A DNA stretch of 64,000 nt from the NCBI RefSeq assembly GCF_004005935.1, contig NZ_SACQ01000008.1, positions 84,068-148,067 on the forward strand. Direction: 5' to 3'. Below are positions 35,551-44,180 of the stretch, piece by piece (within the stretch, counting starts at the first letter, position 1; every line of letters begins with the position of its first letter). A program made the position numbers and the translations under genes. Source of the DNA: Neptunomonas marina (lineage in GTDB: Bacteria > Pseudomonadota > Gammaproteobacteria > Pseudomonadales > Balneatricaceae). Below the pieces are notes generated by a model, which was not told the DNA's origin, searched no databases, and was given only the letters and a program-made list of their open reading frames with translations.

Positions 35551-36705
35551 CTAGCGAATAAAGACCTGTGCCGTGGTTGTAGACATATCACCACCTGGCA
35601 AGGTGATGGTTTTGAGATGCGCTAGCGTGTCAGCATCGTATACCGCAACGTGGTTGTAGGTACCGGCAAGATAAACCTTACTCCCATCGTTATTAGGCGT
35701 GATGCAGTAGTAGGAGTGATCTAACTCCGCAACGCCTAGCAACTCTTGCTTCTCAATATCGTACTTCGCCAATCGGTTGAGTACGCCATACATGATGTTC
35801 GAGTCTTTTGGCGAACGTGTGCCGGTAAAGTAGATCTCCGTAATCGGAGCAAAGTCTTGGGTGGTTGTCTCGCCTGTTGCAAGGTTGATATTAAAATAAC
35901 CATACAGCCAGTCTGCGGTATTAAGATCTTCCGAGCCCTCTTGGAAACGTGCTGTTGTATAGAGGATCGTGAAATCTTCGGTCGGGGTCTGTACCGCCCA
36001 AACATTCAAGACATCAGGCTGCACATAACGCTCACGCTGCCAGTTGCGGCTCGGTACTGCTACCTCATACTCACCGGTGTGTACATCCATTTTATAGATG
36101 TCGGCACCTGCCATATAAAGGCCACCGTCTTTACCCACCTGCATCGCCGTCACCAACCGTGGCGATGGGAACGTACGAATAGGTTTTGCTTTTAAGCCTG
36201 CCGAGGTGTCGTAAACCGCCAACCGCGTAGGCTGAACTTCATAGTGGTCGCTGCGCAAGATCGTCGGGTTCTGAACTGTGTAGAGCTCTTTACCGTCGTA
36301 ACTTAGCGCAAACGCATACAGGGTTTTGGTGCGCTCATTTGAGGCTTGGGACATCTTGGCATGGAAAGTCACCTCGCAGGTGTCCATGTTGACGCCATAA
36401 ATATCTTCGTAGCCGTTGTTGAGCACATATGCCGTTTTATGGTCGGGCGCCACCTGAATAGCTCCCGGCCCAAAACGCCCCGGCATGTCACAGCTTTTAT
36501 AAAGACTATCTTTTTCAGCATCGATCACATGCAGTTGGTTAGGATAGCTAGCAACAACCATATACTCTTGCCCCGCTTTTAGCGCAGGGCCTTGAGCGGC
36601 AGCTGATGCTGAATAGCTGACCGCAGCACCGACCAGTGCAGCACTGAAGCCCAGCATAGAAAATGACCGTTTAGCCAAGCAACGAAGCTTATTCTTGTTG
36701 TTCAT
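35551..36705 (-). CDS. qhpB: Quinohemoprotein amine dehydrogenase beta subunit, copy 1
   Basis: The beta-propeller subunit of the periplasmic QHNDH, 384 residues. It has a signal peptide (to about SYSASAAAQ) and YVTN-like propeller repeats: EYMVVASYPNQLHVIDAEKDSLYKSCDMPG, KTAYVLNNGYEDIYGVNMDTC, KELYTVQNPT, GLYMAGADIYKMD, SKVYLAGTYNHVAVYDADTLAHLKTITLPGG. The ATG at 36705 has AAGGAAG upstream; the longer reading from 36786 only extends into the gamma-subunit gene. The subunit helps form the active site around the gamma subunit. It ends the operon alpha-QhpD-gamma-beta and is followed by a terminator. Confidence 0.92.
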   Translation of the reverse strand: MNNKNKLRCLAKRSFSMLGFSAALVGAAVSYSASAAAQGPALKAGQEYMVVASYPNQLHVIDAEKDSLYKSCDMPGRFGPGAIQVAPDHKTAYVLNNGYEDIYGVNMDTCEVTFHAKMSQASNERTKTLYAFALSYDGKELYTVQNPTILRSDHYEVQPTRLAVYDTSAGLKAKPIRTFPSPRLVTAMQVGKDGGLYMAGADIYKMDVHTGEYEVAVPSRNWQRERYVQPDVLNVWAVQTPTEDFTILYTTARFQEGSEDLNTADWLYGYFNINLATGETTTQDFAPITEIYFTGTRSPKDSNIMYGVLNRLAKYDIEKQELLGVAELDHSYYCITPNNDGSKVYLAGTYNHVAVYDADTLAHLKTITLPGGDMSTTTAQVFIR

Positions 36706-36721
36706 CGTGTACTTCCTTCTA

Positions 36722-37039
36722 TTAATCTTTGTCCGCAGGGAAAACGGTGCCAAGGTTGCGCCAGTTCTCGCCAGATGCGTGTGCATCTTTGTTCCAATCA
36801 GGGTAGGTGTTCATCATGTCTGGCACCTGTGCAGGCCACCAGCAAGGATCAGCACAACCGTACAGATCAGATTCCATCGGCTGGCATAGCGATGTGACTG
36901 AACCAAAAGCATCGATCTCCCAGCCGGGGTCTGTGGTTGCGGTACAGCCAGCGATAGATTGCATCGCGACTACCTCTTCAACATGGTTCTCTTCCACCGC
37001 TTTTTGCAGCGTATGTGCTTTGTTGTTAATCGGCTTCAT
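36722..37039 (-). CDS. qhpC: Quinohemoprotein amine dehydrogenase gamma subunit (CTQ subunit), copy 1
   Basis: The 105-residue precursor of the catalytic gamma subunit. An N-terminal leader of about 25 residues ([13 protein letters not shown] end) precedes the crosslinked core. All residues known from the Paracoccus/Pseudomonas enzyme keep their spacing: C32-E41, C52-D58 and C66-D74 for the three thioether bridges, and C62 with W68 for the cysteine tryptophylquinone. It starts one base after the qhpD stop with GGAGGG upstream. It is made as an unmodified chain, crosslinked by QhpD, trimmed by QhpE, exported by QhpF and oxygenated by QhpG according to work on this family. Confidence 0.96.
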   Translation of the reverse strand: MKPINNKAHTLQKAVEENHVEEVVAMQSIAGCTATTDPGWEIDAFGSVTSLCQPMESDLYGCADPCWWPAQVPDMMNTYPDWNKDAHASGENWRNLGTVFPADKD

Positions 37040-37040
37040 C

Positions 37041-38474
37041 TTAATGGGCCCTCCGCGGAGAAATGTAACTATCGATAAAGGCCGGATTCTCGGCCATGAT
37101 GCGGCTATAAACGTCGATACCAAAATCAACCCAGTCGCGCATCAGATCGCAGTAGTGGTAAGTGGGACGAGTGGGGTCTTCGTAACGGGCGTAACTTTCG
37201 TGGTAACAGCCACCAGAGCACAGGTTACGGATTCGGCAGCTGGCGCAACCGGTGTCGGTGCGGTCCAAGCGCTGCTCTAGAAAGTCCCCCAAGCGGGCTT
37301 TATCAACACCGTCGTTGACGTTGCCAAAGGTATCTAAATCAGACCCGGTAAACCGGTGGCACAGATTCAGCTCCCCTTCGTGATCAACCGCCAACATGGC
37401 AACCCCGGCGCCACAAGGCAGCGCTTTCTTGTTGCCCTCGTGCAGATCTGTAATCAGCTGGTGCATATTGGAGAAACCAATATTGCGATGCTCAAGTGCC
37501 GCTTCCAGGTAAAGCTCACCCAGCGCTTTCATATTTTGAAAGACTTCGACCAACTCCTCATCACTGAGGTTGTAGTAGCTAATATCACCAGAGGTCACCG
37601 GTGCGAAGCCCACCTCAGCAAAGCCCAACTCATTGAATAGGTGATCCCATATACGCTTAATATCGGTCACACCACGAGTTAAGGTGACACGTGCGCCAAT
37701 CGGCCGCGAGCCATAGCGCTGCAGTAGCATTTTGGCTTTGCGGCTCACCACATCGTAGGTGCCTTGGCCACCCACCGTGATACGGTTCTTGTCATGGATC
37801 GCCTTCGGGCCATCCATACTGACCGATAAGCCAAAGCGATGCTCAGAGAGCCAGTCGGCGATCTCTTCCGTGAGCAACGTGGCATTGGTTGTCATGGTGA
37901 AGTCCACCGGCTTACCAAGCTCAGCAAAGCGCTGCTCGGCAAAAGCAACGACCTCCTTGATCAAGCGGAAGTTGGACAGCGGTTCGCCACCAAAGAAGAC
38001 GATGTTGTAACGCGCCTCGTTGGGAGACTCCGCCAACAGCATCTCGATGGACTGGCGCGCAGTCGCAAAGTCCATCTTTTTCCCGGCAGAGGGTTTGTCC
38101 AAATCCTCTTTGTAGCAGTAACTGCAACTGAGGTTACAACCGGTGTTGACGTTGAGCACCACCGTGTTGAGCGGAAACTCAGTCACTTTTTTAACGCCTA
38201 CATCGGGCGTCAGTGGCGAGCCATCACTCACCAGCTCAAGCGCGATAAGATCACGCAGGGTTTGCTGGTAAGTACTGCTGTCCACACCCGGTGGAATCGC
38301 CGCAAGCAGTTCCTCGGCGGTCAGGCCAGGTTGCTGGCGCAGCAAAGCGATCAACTGCGCACTGGCAGAATCCACCTCGAACAGGCTGCTGGATGGAATA
38401 TGGAACAGCATCTGCCGCCCCGTAACATCCACCAAATGTAGGTTCTTTTCGACTATCGTAAGTTGGGCACCCAT
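37041..38474 (-). CDS. qhpD: Radical SAM/SPASM thioether maturase QhpD, copy 1
   Basis: A 477-residue radical SAM enzyme that makes the three Cys-to-Asp/Glu thioether bridges in the gamma subunit. It has an N-terminal peptide-recognition-like domain (about 1-90), the CxxxCxxC cluster in GCNLSCSYC (C113, C117, C120), FFGGEPL, and a SPASM C-terminus with [19 protein letters not shown] and a final [17 protein letters not shown] precedes the start. It lies directly before its substrate gene, with one base between stop and start. The pairing of maturase and substrate within each QHNDH operon suggests each copy serves its own gamma subunit. Confidence 0.95.
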   Translation of the reverse strand: MGAQLTIVEKNLHLVDVTGRQMLFHIPSSSLFEVDSASAQLIALLRQQPGLTAEELLAAIPPGVDSSTYQQTLRDLIALELVSDGSPLTPDVGVKKVTEFPLNTVVLNVNTGCNLSCSYCYKEDLDKPSAGKKMDFATARQSIEMLLAESPNEARYNIVFFGGEPLSNFRLIKEVVAFAEQRFAELGKPVDFTMTTNATLLTEEIADWLSEHRFGLSVSMDGPKAIHDKNRITVGGQGTYDVVSRKAKMLLQRYGSRPIGARVTLTRGVTDIKRIWDHLFNELGFAEVGFAPVTSGDISYYNLSDEELVEVFQNMKALGELYLEAALEHRNIGFSNMHQLITDLHEGNKKALPCGAGVAMLAVDHEGELNLCHRFTGSDLDTFGNVNDGVDKARLGDFLEQRLDRTDTGCASCRIRNLCSGGCYHESYARYEDPTRPTYHYCDLMRDWVDFGIDVYSRIMAENPAFIDSYISPRRAH

Positions 38475-38521
38475 CGCAGGACCCTCCTCAATTATTATTT
38501 TTTTAGGTTCGACATCGTGTG

Positions 38522-40123
38522 TTATGGCAGAGGTGGATTGTTCCAGCGCTGCACGGTGACGATTAACTGGCCATCCGCTGTTAGGGTTTCACTGCCCTCT
38601 TTCACAGCCGCCACCACTTTTAGGTTACCGGCATTGTTCGTGGACATTTTCCGCTCTGGGTTAGGCCCTGCTGCACCTGTGGTAAATTTACCCGTACGTG
38701 CATCCATCACACCGGCAAACTCAGTGTCACGGTCAGCTTTAGCGCGCTCATCAAAAGGTTCCACGTGCCAACTGGCTGGGACAAAACCGATACGCCAATC
38801 ATCCTCAGTGCCTGCTTTACCATCAGGGCCGTTCGCCCATGCTTCCGCTTGGAACTGAGCGTTGTATTTTGGTGTAGAGCCTCCGTTACCGCCGACGCGC
38901 CCAACTGCAAACTCGGGTACCACTTTCACTTGATCGATCGAGGAGAAAACATTGACTGAAGCACCGTTAGCAGAACCTGCTGAAACCTGACGTGCACCTT
39001 CGCTGGCACCGGCATCCGCCATCACCTCAACAACAACCTTGTTGTCATCGCGATATAGCTCTTTCACCACTTGCAGACCATCACCTAGCGACACCTGCTC
39101 ACCTAACCCCGTACCCACCAGTGTTAACTGGGCACGGCTACCGGCACGAATGTACTCTGGTTGCACATCAAGCAACATAGGAGCACTACCCTCGCGTACT
39201 GCGACGATGTCAGCACCCACTTCATCATGAACAGCTTCGAACATGCGTCCGGTTAGCTGCTGACCCGATTTGGAAGCGGCAAATACTTGACGCACTTTCA
39301 CGCCATCGATTGTTAAGTCTGCCCGCCATTCATAACCGGTATACACGATCGCTCGGCCACTGCCTTTGATCGGGCTGCCATCGGCGTATTGGCCATCAAC
39401 ACTGACCTCGTAGCGATCTCCTTGCTTAGCAACCACGGTCATGGTGCCGTGCAGATCACCCTTACCTGGCAGTTGGCCCGAGAAACTCCAACGCCCAGCA
39501 AGATCAGCCTTGGGCGCAGCTTTCCAGCTCTCCCACGCGCTGGACTGCAGCGGATAACTGCTGGTGAGTTCCGGCACCATCTTTTCAAGTGCAATATCAA
39601 ACCAGTCGCGATCACGCGCCATCGCCTGATACTCAAGAGAAGGCCACTGACCTAAGTGAAAGTGCACCAACTTTTCCCACTCTTGCGCGGGGCGGCGCTG
39701 TAATGCAACACGCGCTCCAGAGTGGCAACGGGCACACATCTGTTCAAAGTCAGCTGACTCAAAGGATTCCATGGTGTTTAGGCGTCGCTCCATGGCATAG
39801 CGCGAGCCTGCGGTCTCTTCAGGTGCTAAACCTTGGCGATCAGCAAAGTATTTGACGAGCGTACGGCGCTCTTCATCAGTGATCTTAAGGCCGTGCATCA
39901 GTTGCATACGAGCAATCGTCATCAACCACCCCTCTGGGGTTTTCCGTTGGTGACTCATGCGGCTAAATTGGGGGGCGGACGCGTTCTCTTCGCTGTGGCA
40001 AAGCAAACAGTTATCACGAATGATCTGTTCTGCATCCGCCGCATAGCTTGAGGTAGTGGGTAACAGCATACCTGCAACCATCACACCACCCGCCAACCGG
40101 GGTAGGTTCCGATTCTTCATCAA
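38522..40123 (-). CDS. qhpA: Quinohemoprotein amine dehydrogenase alpha subunit (diheme), copy 1
   Basis: The 533-residue periplasmic alpha subunit. A signal peptide ends near SSYAA. Two heme c sites follow, CLLCH (39-43) and CARCH (130-134), then three beta-rich domains typical of QHNDH alpha (LAGRWSFSGQLPGKGDLHGTMTV; MLLDVQPEYIRAGSRAQLTLVGTG; VVPEFAVGRVGGNGG). The hemes pass electrons from the quinone in the gamma subunit to an external cytochrome or azurin. The start is drawn at a TTG at 40123, seven bases after GAGGAG; the ATG next to it is the alternative. A TTG in the same setting opens the second copy. A sigma54-type promoter lies 72 bases upstream. Confidence 0.94.
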   Translation of the reverse strand: MMKNRNLPRLAGGVMVAGMLLPTTSSYAADAEQIIRDNCLLCHSEENASAPQFSRMSHQRKTPEGWLMTIARMQLMHGLKITDEERRTLVKYFADRQGLAPEETAGSRYAMERRLNTMESFESADFEQMCARCHSGARVALQRRPAQEWEKLVHFHLGQWPSLEYQAMARDRDWFDIALEKMVPELTSSYPLQSSAWESWKAAPKADLAGRWSFSGQLPGKGDLHGTMTVVAKQGDRYEVSVDGQYADGSPIKGSGRAIVYTGYEWRADLTIDGVKVRQVFAASKSGQQLTGRMFEAVHDEVGADIVAVREGSAPMLLDVQPEYIRAGSRAQLTLVGTGLGEQVSLGDGLQVVKELYRDDNKVVVEVMADAGASEGARQVSAGSANGASVNVFSSIDQVKVVPEFAVGRVGGNGGSTPKYNAQFQAEAWANGPDGKAGTEDDWRIGFVPASWHVEPFDERAKADRDTEFAGVMDARTGKFTTGAAGPNPERKMSTNNAGNLKVVAAVKEGSETLTADGQLIVTVQRWNNPPLP

Positions 40124-40194
40124 GGCCAGACTCCTCTTATGTTTATTATTCAGTCGTCGCTGGCGCGACTTATTCCAACCTGTTCAGATAGAAA

Positions 40195-40210
40195 GCATGT
40201 CGTATGCCAA
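40195..40210 (-). promoter_or_regulatory. Sigma54 (-24/-12) promoter of the first QHNDH operon
   Basis: Read on the minus strand, TTGGCATACGACATGC has GG and GC exactly ten bases apart, the invariant sigma54 spacing. It is about 72 bases before the qhpA start. Confidence 0.7.
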
Positions 40211-40286
40211 GAAATCAAAATGCATACTTTTCAATAAGTTAATTATCCTTACGCACTGCCCTCTAGTTCTTTTGACCCTGTTGCAC

Positions 40287-40344
40287 TGTCTCACTTTGAT
40301 ACAGCGACCGTCTCATCATGAGACACCTGAGACACCTTGATACA
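40287..40344. promoter_or_regulatory. Three enhancer-like elements (upstream activating sequences)
   Basis: Site 1 (40287-40303) is TGTCTCA-CTT-TGATACA and site 2 (40309-40325) is CGTCTCA-TCA-TGAGACA; both are inverted repeats. Site 3 (40328-40344) is TGAGACA-CCT-TGATACA, with a good right half only. Centres are 22 and 19 bases apart, about two helical turns. They lie roughly 80-150 bases from both -24/-12 promoters, as expected for a sigma54 activator. Confidence 0.7.
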
Positions 40345-40401
40345 GCCCTCTCAAAACAAAAAATACATATAAAAAACAACAAGTTAATAAAACCACCCGA
40401 A

Positions 40402-40419
40402 ATGGCATAGCTCTTGCGA
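40402..40419 (+). promoter_or_regulatory. Sigma54 (-24/-12) promoter of the aldehyde dehydrogenase gene
   Basis: TGGCATAGCTCTTGC places GG (40404-40405) and GC (40416-40417) ten bases apart. It is 46 bases before the ATG. Confidence 0.75.
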
Positions 40420-40463
40420 TAACAACACTGTTCCTACACAAAAATAATTAAAAGGTTGAAAAG

Positions 40464-41963
40464 ATGAGCGATATTCCAAACACCCCATCCCAAGCTGCAC
40501 TCGATTTTATTCAGCGCCAACATAAGCTGTTAATTGGCGATCAGTGGCTTGAAGCCTCTAGTGGGCGCACCCACCCGGTGCTTAACCCATCTGATGGCGA
40601 GCAGATCACCACAATTCAAGCGGGTGATGTTAACGACATCAACAAAGCGGTTGCAGCCGCACGCCAAGCATTCGATGACTCGGAGTGGAGTCGCATCCGC
40701 CCTGTCGCACGCCAAAAGTTGCTGCTCGACTTCGCGGACCTGATTGAGAAAAATGCACCGCTGCTCGCAGAGATCGAAGCCATTGATAACGGTAAAAGTG
40801 CGGTGATCGCCGAGCATGTGGATATTCGTCTGGCCGTTGACTTTTTGCGCTACATGGCAGGCTTTGCAACGAAAATTGAAGGCCGTACCGTCGATGTCTC
40901 ACTACCGTTTATGCCGGATAACCAGTTTCATGGGTACACCCGCCGCGAAGCGGTTGGTGTGGTTGGCGCGATTGTCGCTTGGAATTTCCCATTGCTACTC
41001 GCGTGCTGGAAGCTAGGGCCTGCACTCGCAACGGGGTGTACCGTTGTACTGAAACCCGCTGAAGATACACCATTAACCGCGCTGAAGCTGGCGGAGCTTG
41101 CCCTAGAAGCGGGCTACCCACCGGGTGTGTTCAACGTGGTTACCGGTCTAGGCCACGAAGCAGGTGCTGCCCTAAGCCAACACCCGGATGTTGATAAACT
41201 CACCTTCACCGGCTCCACCGAGATCGGTAAACTGATTGGCCATGCAGCGGTCGACAATATGACCCGCATCACCCTTGAGCTCGGCGGTAAATCTCCCTCT
41301 ATCATCCTAGAAGATGCCGATCTTGCCACCGCCGCCGCAGGCGCTGCCAACGCGATCTTCTTTAACCAAGGCCAAGTATGCTGCGCGGGCTCGCGCCTGT
41401 ATGTGCACAGAAAACACTTTGATCGCGTCGTGGCTGATATCTCGGATATTGCCGCCAACATGACGTTGGGTGGTGGTCTTGATGCAACCGCTCAGATGGG
41501 GCCATTGGTCTCTGCTAAGCAACAAGCGCGTGTATGCAACTATATCGATCAAGGCCGCGATGCCGGTGCCACAATCACCACCGGTGGTGGCGCGGTTGAT
41601 CGCCCCGGCTTCTTCGTGCAACCCACGGTTATGGTGGATGTAAACCAGCAATCAAGTGTGGTGCGTGAAGAGATCTTCGGACCCGTTTTGGTCGCCATGC
41701 CATTCGATGATGTGGATGAAGCGGTGCGTATTGCCAACGACAGCCAGTATGGTTTGGGCGCCAGCATCTGGTCGAACAATCTATCCGAGGTGCATCGGAT
41801 GATTCCACGTATCAAGTCCGGTTCGGTTTGGGTCAACTGTCACACAGCACTTGATCCTGCTCTGCCATTCGGTGGCTATAAACAGTCAGGTTTTGGCCGT
41901 GAGATGGGCGCAGAAGCCATTGAGTACTACACAGAAGTGAAAACGGTGCTGATGAGTATCTGA
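40464..41963 (+). CDS. Aldehyde dehydrogenase linked to QHNDH
   Basis: An NAD(P)-dependent aldehyde dehydrogenase of 499 residues. It has AWNFPLLLACWKLGPALATGCTVVLKPAEDTP, FTGSTEIGK, the general-base Glu in LELGGKSPS, the catalytic Cys in GQVCCAGSRLYV and the C-terminal FGGYKQSGFGREMG. It belongs to the phenylacetaldehyde/betaine-aldehyde-like ALDH group. It is divergent from the QHNDH structural genes with shared enhancer elements, so it most likely oxidises the aldehyde released when QHNDH deaminates a primary amine. AAAAGG precedes the ATG at a normal distance. Confidence 0.9.
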   Translation: MSDIPNTPSQAALDFIQRQHKLLIGDQWLEASSGRTHPVLNPSDGEQITTIQAGDVNDINKAVAAARQAFDDSEWSRIRPVARQKLLLDFADLIEKNAPLLAEIEAIDNGKSAVIAEHVDIRLAVDFLRYMAGFATKIEGRTVDVSLPFMPDNQFHGYTRREAVGVVGAIVAWNFPLLLACWKLGPALATGCTVVLKPAEDTPLTALKLAELALEAGYPPGVFNVVTGLGHEAGAALSQHPDVDKLTFTGSTEIGKLIGHAAVDNMTRITLELGGKSPSIILEDADLATAAAGAANAIFFNQGQVCCAGSRLYVHRKHFDRVVADISDIAANMTLGGGLDATAQMGPLVSAKQQARVCNYIDQGRDAGATITTGGGAVDRPGFFVQPTVMVDVNQQSSVVREEIFGPVLVAMPFDDVDEAVRIANDSQYGLGASIWSNNLSEVHRMIPRIKSGSVWVNCHTALDPALPFGGYKQSGFGREMGAEAIEYYTEVKTVLMSI

Positions 41964-41972
41964 TTCTAAACC

Positions 41973-41992
41973 GCGCGCTCGATTGAGCGCGC
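41973..41992. terminator. Hairpin between convergent aldehyde dehydrogenase and isomerase genes
   Basis: GCGCGCTC (41973-41980) pairs with GAGCGCGC (41985-41992). The flanks are not T-rich, so termination strength is uncertain. Confidence 0.45.
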
Positions 41993-42001
41993 GTTGCTCA
42001 C

Positions 42002-42667
42002 TTAACGGTTTTGAAACTGCTTGCGATCAATGCCACGAGCACGTGCCAGCATCTCTTCCAACGCCTCTCGATCTAGCGGGTCATTGCCTTCAACACACAG
42101 CTTTAGATGCTCACGCTGATCATTGCCCCAGAACAGTTCGCCGTCTAGCACGAAGGTCGGAACGCCAAACACATCCTGCGCGAGCGCCTCTTGTGTCTCT
42201 TGCACCAATAAAGCTTTTACATCAGCCTCCTGAATGCGCGCCATTGTAATATCAGCGTCTAATCCAACATCCGTTACCAGCTGCTTGAGTGTGTGTTCGC
42301 ACGAAAGATCAGCACCGCGAGACCAACCTGCCTCAAAAATAGCGCTGATCAGCGCCTGCTGCTGCTCGCCGCTGACCTCTTTTAAGCTCAGCCGCAATGC
42401 CGGTAACGGATTGAAGGGGTGGCGCTGGGGTGGGTTGAAATTGAAGCCCTCTGCGTGAGCATAACGATAACAATAACGATACAGTGCCGCTTTTTTAGGT
42501 TTCACCTCTGCAGGCCCTAACTGACCCCAGTGGTCGAGCAGCTTCCCGAACACCACAGGGTGCGGTATCAGCGTAAGGCGATGCTGGCGGCAAAACGGCT
42601 GTAGCCAACGCCAGCTGAAGTAAGCGTAGGGCGAGATAAAATCGAAGTAAAAGTGCAGTTCACGCAT
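42002..42667 (-). CDS. 2-Hydroxychromene-2-carboxylate isomerase-family (DsbA-like) protein
   Basis: A 221-residue thioredoxin-fold protein of the GST-kappa/HCCA isomerase group. It starts with HFYFDFISPYAYFSW, the conserved segment with the active-site Ser, and ends with QDVFGVPTFVLDGELFWGNDQREHL, the cis-Pro region. There is no CXXC pair, so it is not a disulfide oxidase. In aromatic degraders such enzymes isomerise naphthalene intermediates, but most family members have unknown roles and often use glutathione. It has no obvious link to its neighbours. Confidence 0.83.
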   Translation of the reverse strand: MRELHFYFDFISPYAYFSWRWLQPFCRQHRLTLIPHPVVFGKLLDHWGQLGPAEVKPKKAALYRYCYRYAHAEGFNFNPPQRHPFNPLPALRLSLKEVSGEQQQALISAIFEAGWSRGADLSCEHTLKQLVTDVGLDADITMARIQEADVKALLVQETQEALAQDVFGVPTFVLDGELFWGNDQREHLKLCVEGNDPLDREALEEMLARARGIDRKQFQNR

Positions 42668-42702
42668 CGTCAGCGGCTTCCTTATAATTTGGGTCTGTTC
42701 CG

Positions 42703-43344
42703 TTACTGGGATTCGTAGTGGCTAAGTTTGAGATTTAACCGCTCTACTTCAGATTCAAGCTCTGCGATACGAGCCTGTAATTGCGCTATTTGATCTGGCG
42801 CGACCTCCGCACAAGAAGCACTGCTTGTCTCGATGGGCGCATCGCCAAATAGGTGTGCGAAGCGGGCTTCTCGGCGCCCCGCCTCCCGCGGTAGCATAAC
42901 AATTAAGGGGGACTCGCCTTGCTGCATCTCCTGCAGTACAGCTTCCACCTCTGCCACATTATTGAAGCTATGGATGCGAGCACAGCGCGAGCGCAACTCC
43001 CCTGGTGTTTGGGCGCCGCGTAAAAACAGTACACACAACACCGCCAACTCTGCTTGGCTTAGCTTAAGCTCGCTAAACTCAGTATTGCAGAAGCGATGCT
43101 TGTACTTAATCACTCGGCTACCGAAGCCACTTTCAGCCAAAATTAACCGCTTGGATTCCAGTATCTCAAGGGTGTTCGCAACCTCCGCTTCGGTTAGAGA
43201 CAAGACTGGGTCACGGCTGCTTTTCTGGTTACATGCGTTAGTTAAACTATTGAGAGATAAGGGGTAAAGATCAGGGGTGGTATGCTCTTTTTCGATTAAG
43301 CACCCCAGTACACGGATCTCGATATCATTCAGTTGGCGGTCCAT
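42703..43344 (-). CDS. yceH: YceH/DUF480 family protein
   Basis: A 213-residue protein with tandem winged-helix-like domains and a C-terminal coiled coil ([22 protein letters not shown]). The N-terminus [43 protein letters not shown] is the signature of the YceH family found across gammaproteobacteria. The function is unknown. It seems ordinary housekeeping sequence at the left border of the small-protein repeat region. Confidence 0.88.
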   Translation of the reverse strand: MDRQLNDIEIRVLGCLIEKEHTTPDLYPLSLNSLTNACNQKSSRDPVLSLTEAEVANTLEILESKRLILAESGFGSRVIKYKHRFCNTEFSELKLSQAELAVLCVLFLRGAQTPGELRSRCARIHSFNNVAEVEAVLQEMQQGESPLIVMLPREAGRREARFAHLFGDAPIETSSASCAEVAPDQIAQLQARIAELESEVERLNLKLSHYESQ

Positions 43345-43420
43345 CGTGTTGCTCCACTCTACGGTAGGAACGTTTAAAGATAAACCGAAGCTATGAACGA
43401 CGAAAGTACATTTTAGGCAT

Positions 43421-43443
43421 AAAAAAAGGAGGCCGAAGCCTCC
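43421..43443 (-). terminator. Terminator of gene A1
   Basis: GGAGGC and GCCTCC form a stem with a TTCG loop on the minus strand (43428-43443), followed by seven T residues. Confidence 0.9.
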
Positions 43444-43537
43444 TGACAGAAGATGTCCAATGATGAGAGTATGCGTCTGCTACTGCTGTGCTAAGCGGGG
43501 CTTAGCGATAGAACTCGGAGCTTACTGTGGTGCTTTA

Positions 43538-43834
43538 TTACAACAGCGCTTCGTTAGAGTTAGCCGGTACTTCCAAACCAAACGATGCTACGCTGCTATC
43601 AGCGTTGTAGGTTGGCGCGCTATCCACTTGAGCAGATAGGTGACCTTCTGTTGACGCACCAAACGCTGTTAGTGGGCTGACTGCCGCTTCAAAACCCTGC
43701 TCTGTTGCGACGGTGTGTGCCGCGAGGTTGCTCTCAACGGAGTTAGCACCAAACTGGCTGAGGTCATTCACCGCAAAAGCTGACGTTGCGAAAAGAGCGG
43801 ATGTGATGATGGCTGTGTTAAGGAGTGTTTTCAT
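43538..43834 (-). CDS. Small exported protein A1, unknown family
   Basis: A 98-residue precursor with a clear signal peptide (MKTLLNTAIITSALFATSAFA, cut after residue 21) and a 77-residue acidic mature part without cysteine. The mature chain begins VNDLSQFGANS and seems to repeat a motif: DLSQFGANSVESNLA, then PLTAFGASTEGHLSA, then a weaker ASFGLEVPANSNEALL. The same protein, identical in sequence, is encoded at 62641-62937. I do not recognise the family. Its own promoter element and terminator show it is a monocistronic gene. A ribosome site (AAAGGTAAACG) lies just before the ATG. Confidence 0.8.
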   Translation of the reverse strand: MKTLLNTAIITSALFATSAFAVNDLSQFGANSVESNLAAHTVATEQGFEAAVSPLTAFGASTEGHLSAQVDSAPTYNADSSVASFGLEVPANSNEALL

Positions 43835-43909
43835 GATCGTTTACCTTTTTTGATTCTGTCGGTAGCTCACCTTGTTGGTGGCCTTCATAGCTTGTTTCGA
43901 TGGGTTAAA

Positions 43910-43949
43910 TGTATATGACGAATCTGAAACGAAACTGAAAAAACCTGAA
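43910..43949 (-). promoter_or_regulatory. Promoter of gene A1 with CTGAAA direct repeats
   Basis: On the + strand CTGAAA occurs at 43924 and 43935, and CTGAA at 43945, i.e. 11 and 10 bases apart. A -10-like TATACA (minus strand) is at 43910-43915. This looks like a response-regulator box that replaces the -35. Confidence 0.6.
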
Positions 43950-44096
43950 TAGTTTTATTTATTTTTAGCTAAAAATACGCAGCAAAAACCGATTAAACCT
44001 CTCGTTAAAACCTTTTAAACCGCAGGTTATAAACAGAGAAAAACCATAGGCATTTTATGTTTTTAGCATTGCAAAAAAATCGCAAATAGCAGCTAT

Positions 44097-44119
44097 AAAA
44101 AAAGGGAGCCGAAGCTCCC
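44097..44119 (-). terminator. Terminator of gene B1
   Basis: GGGAGC and GCTCCC form a stem with a TTCG loop on the minus strand, followed by seven T residues. Confidence 0.9.
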
Positions 44120-44180
44120 AACGTGTGTACTGTAAACCTGAGGATAGAGGGGGTGGAACAGTGATGAAAAAAGCGGGGTA

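Larger units (their letters stand above)
40124..40463. other. Divergent control region between qhpA copy 1 and the aldehyde dehydrogenase gene
   Basis: These 340 bases contain no gene. They hold two outward-facing -24/-12 promoters and, between them, a cluster of three 17-base elements related to TGTNTCANNNTGANACA. Confidence 0.75.
43835..44180. other. A1-B1 spacer
   Basis: The 346-base gap holds the A1 promoter (43910-43949), the B1 terminator (44097-44119) and an A/T-rich stretch with no coding signal. Confidence 0.6.

Noticed and set aside
36706..36786. N-terminal extension of the QHNDH beta subunit copy 1
   Set aside because: The extension overlaps the end of the gamma gene and would bury the signal peptide; ATG at 36705 has a good ribosome site.
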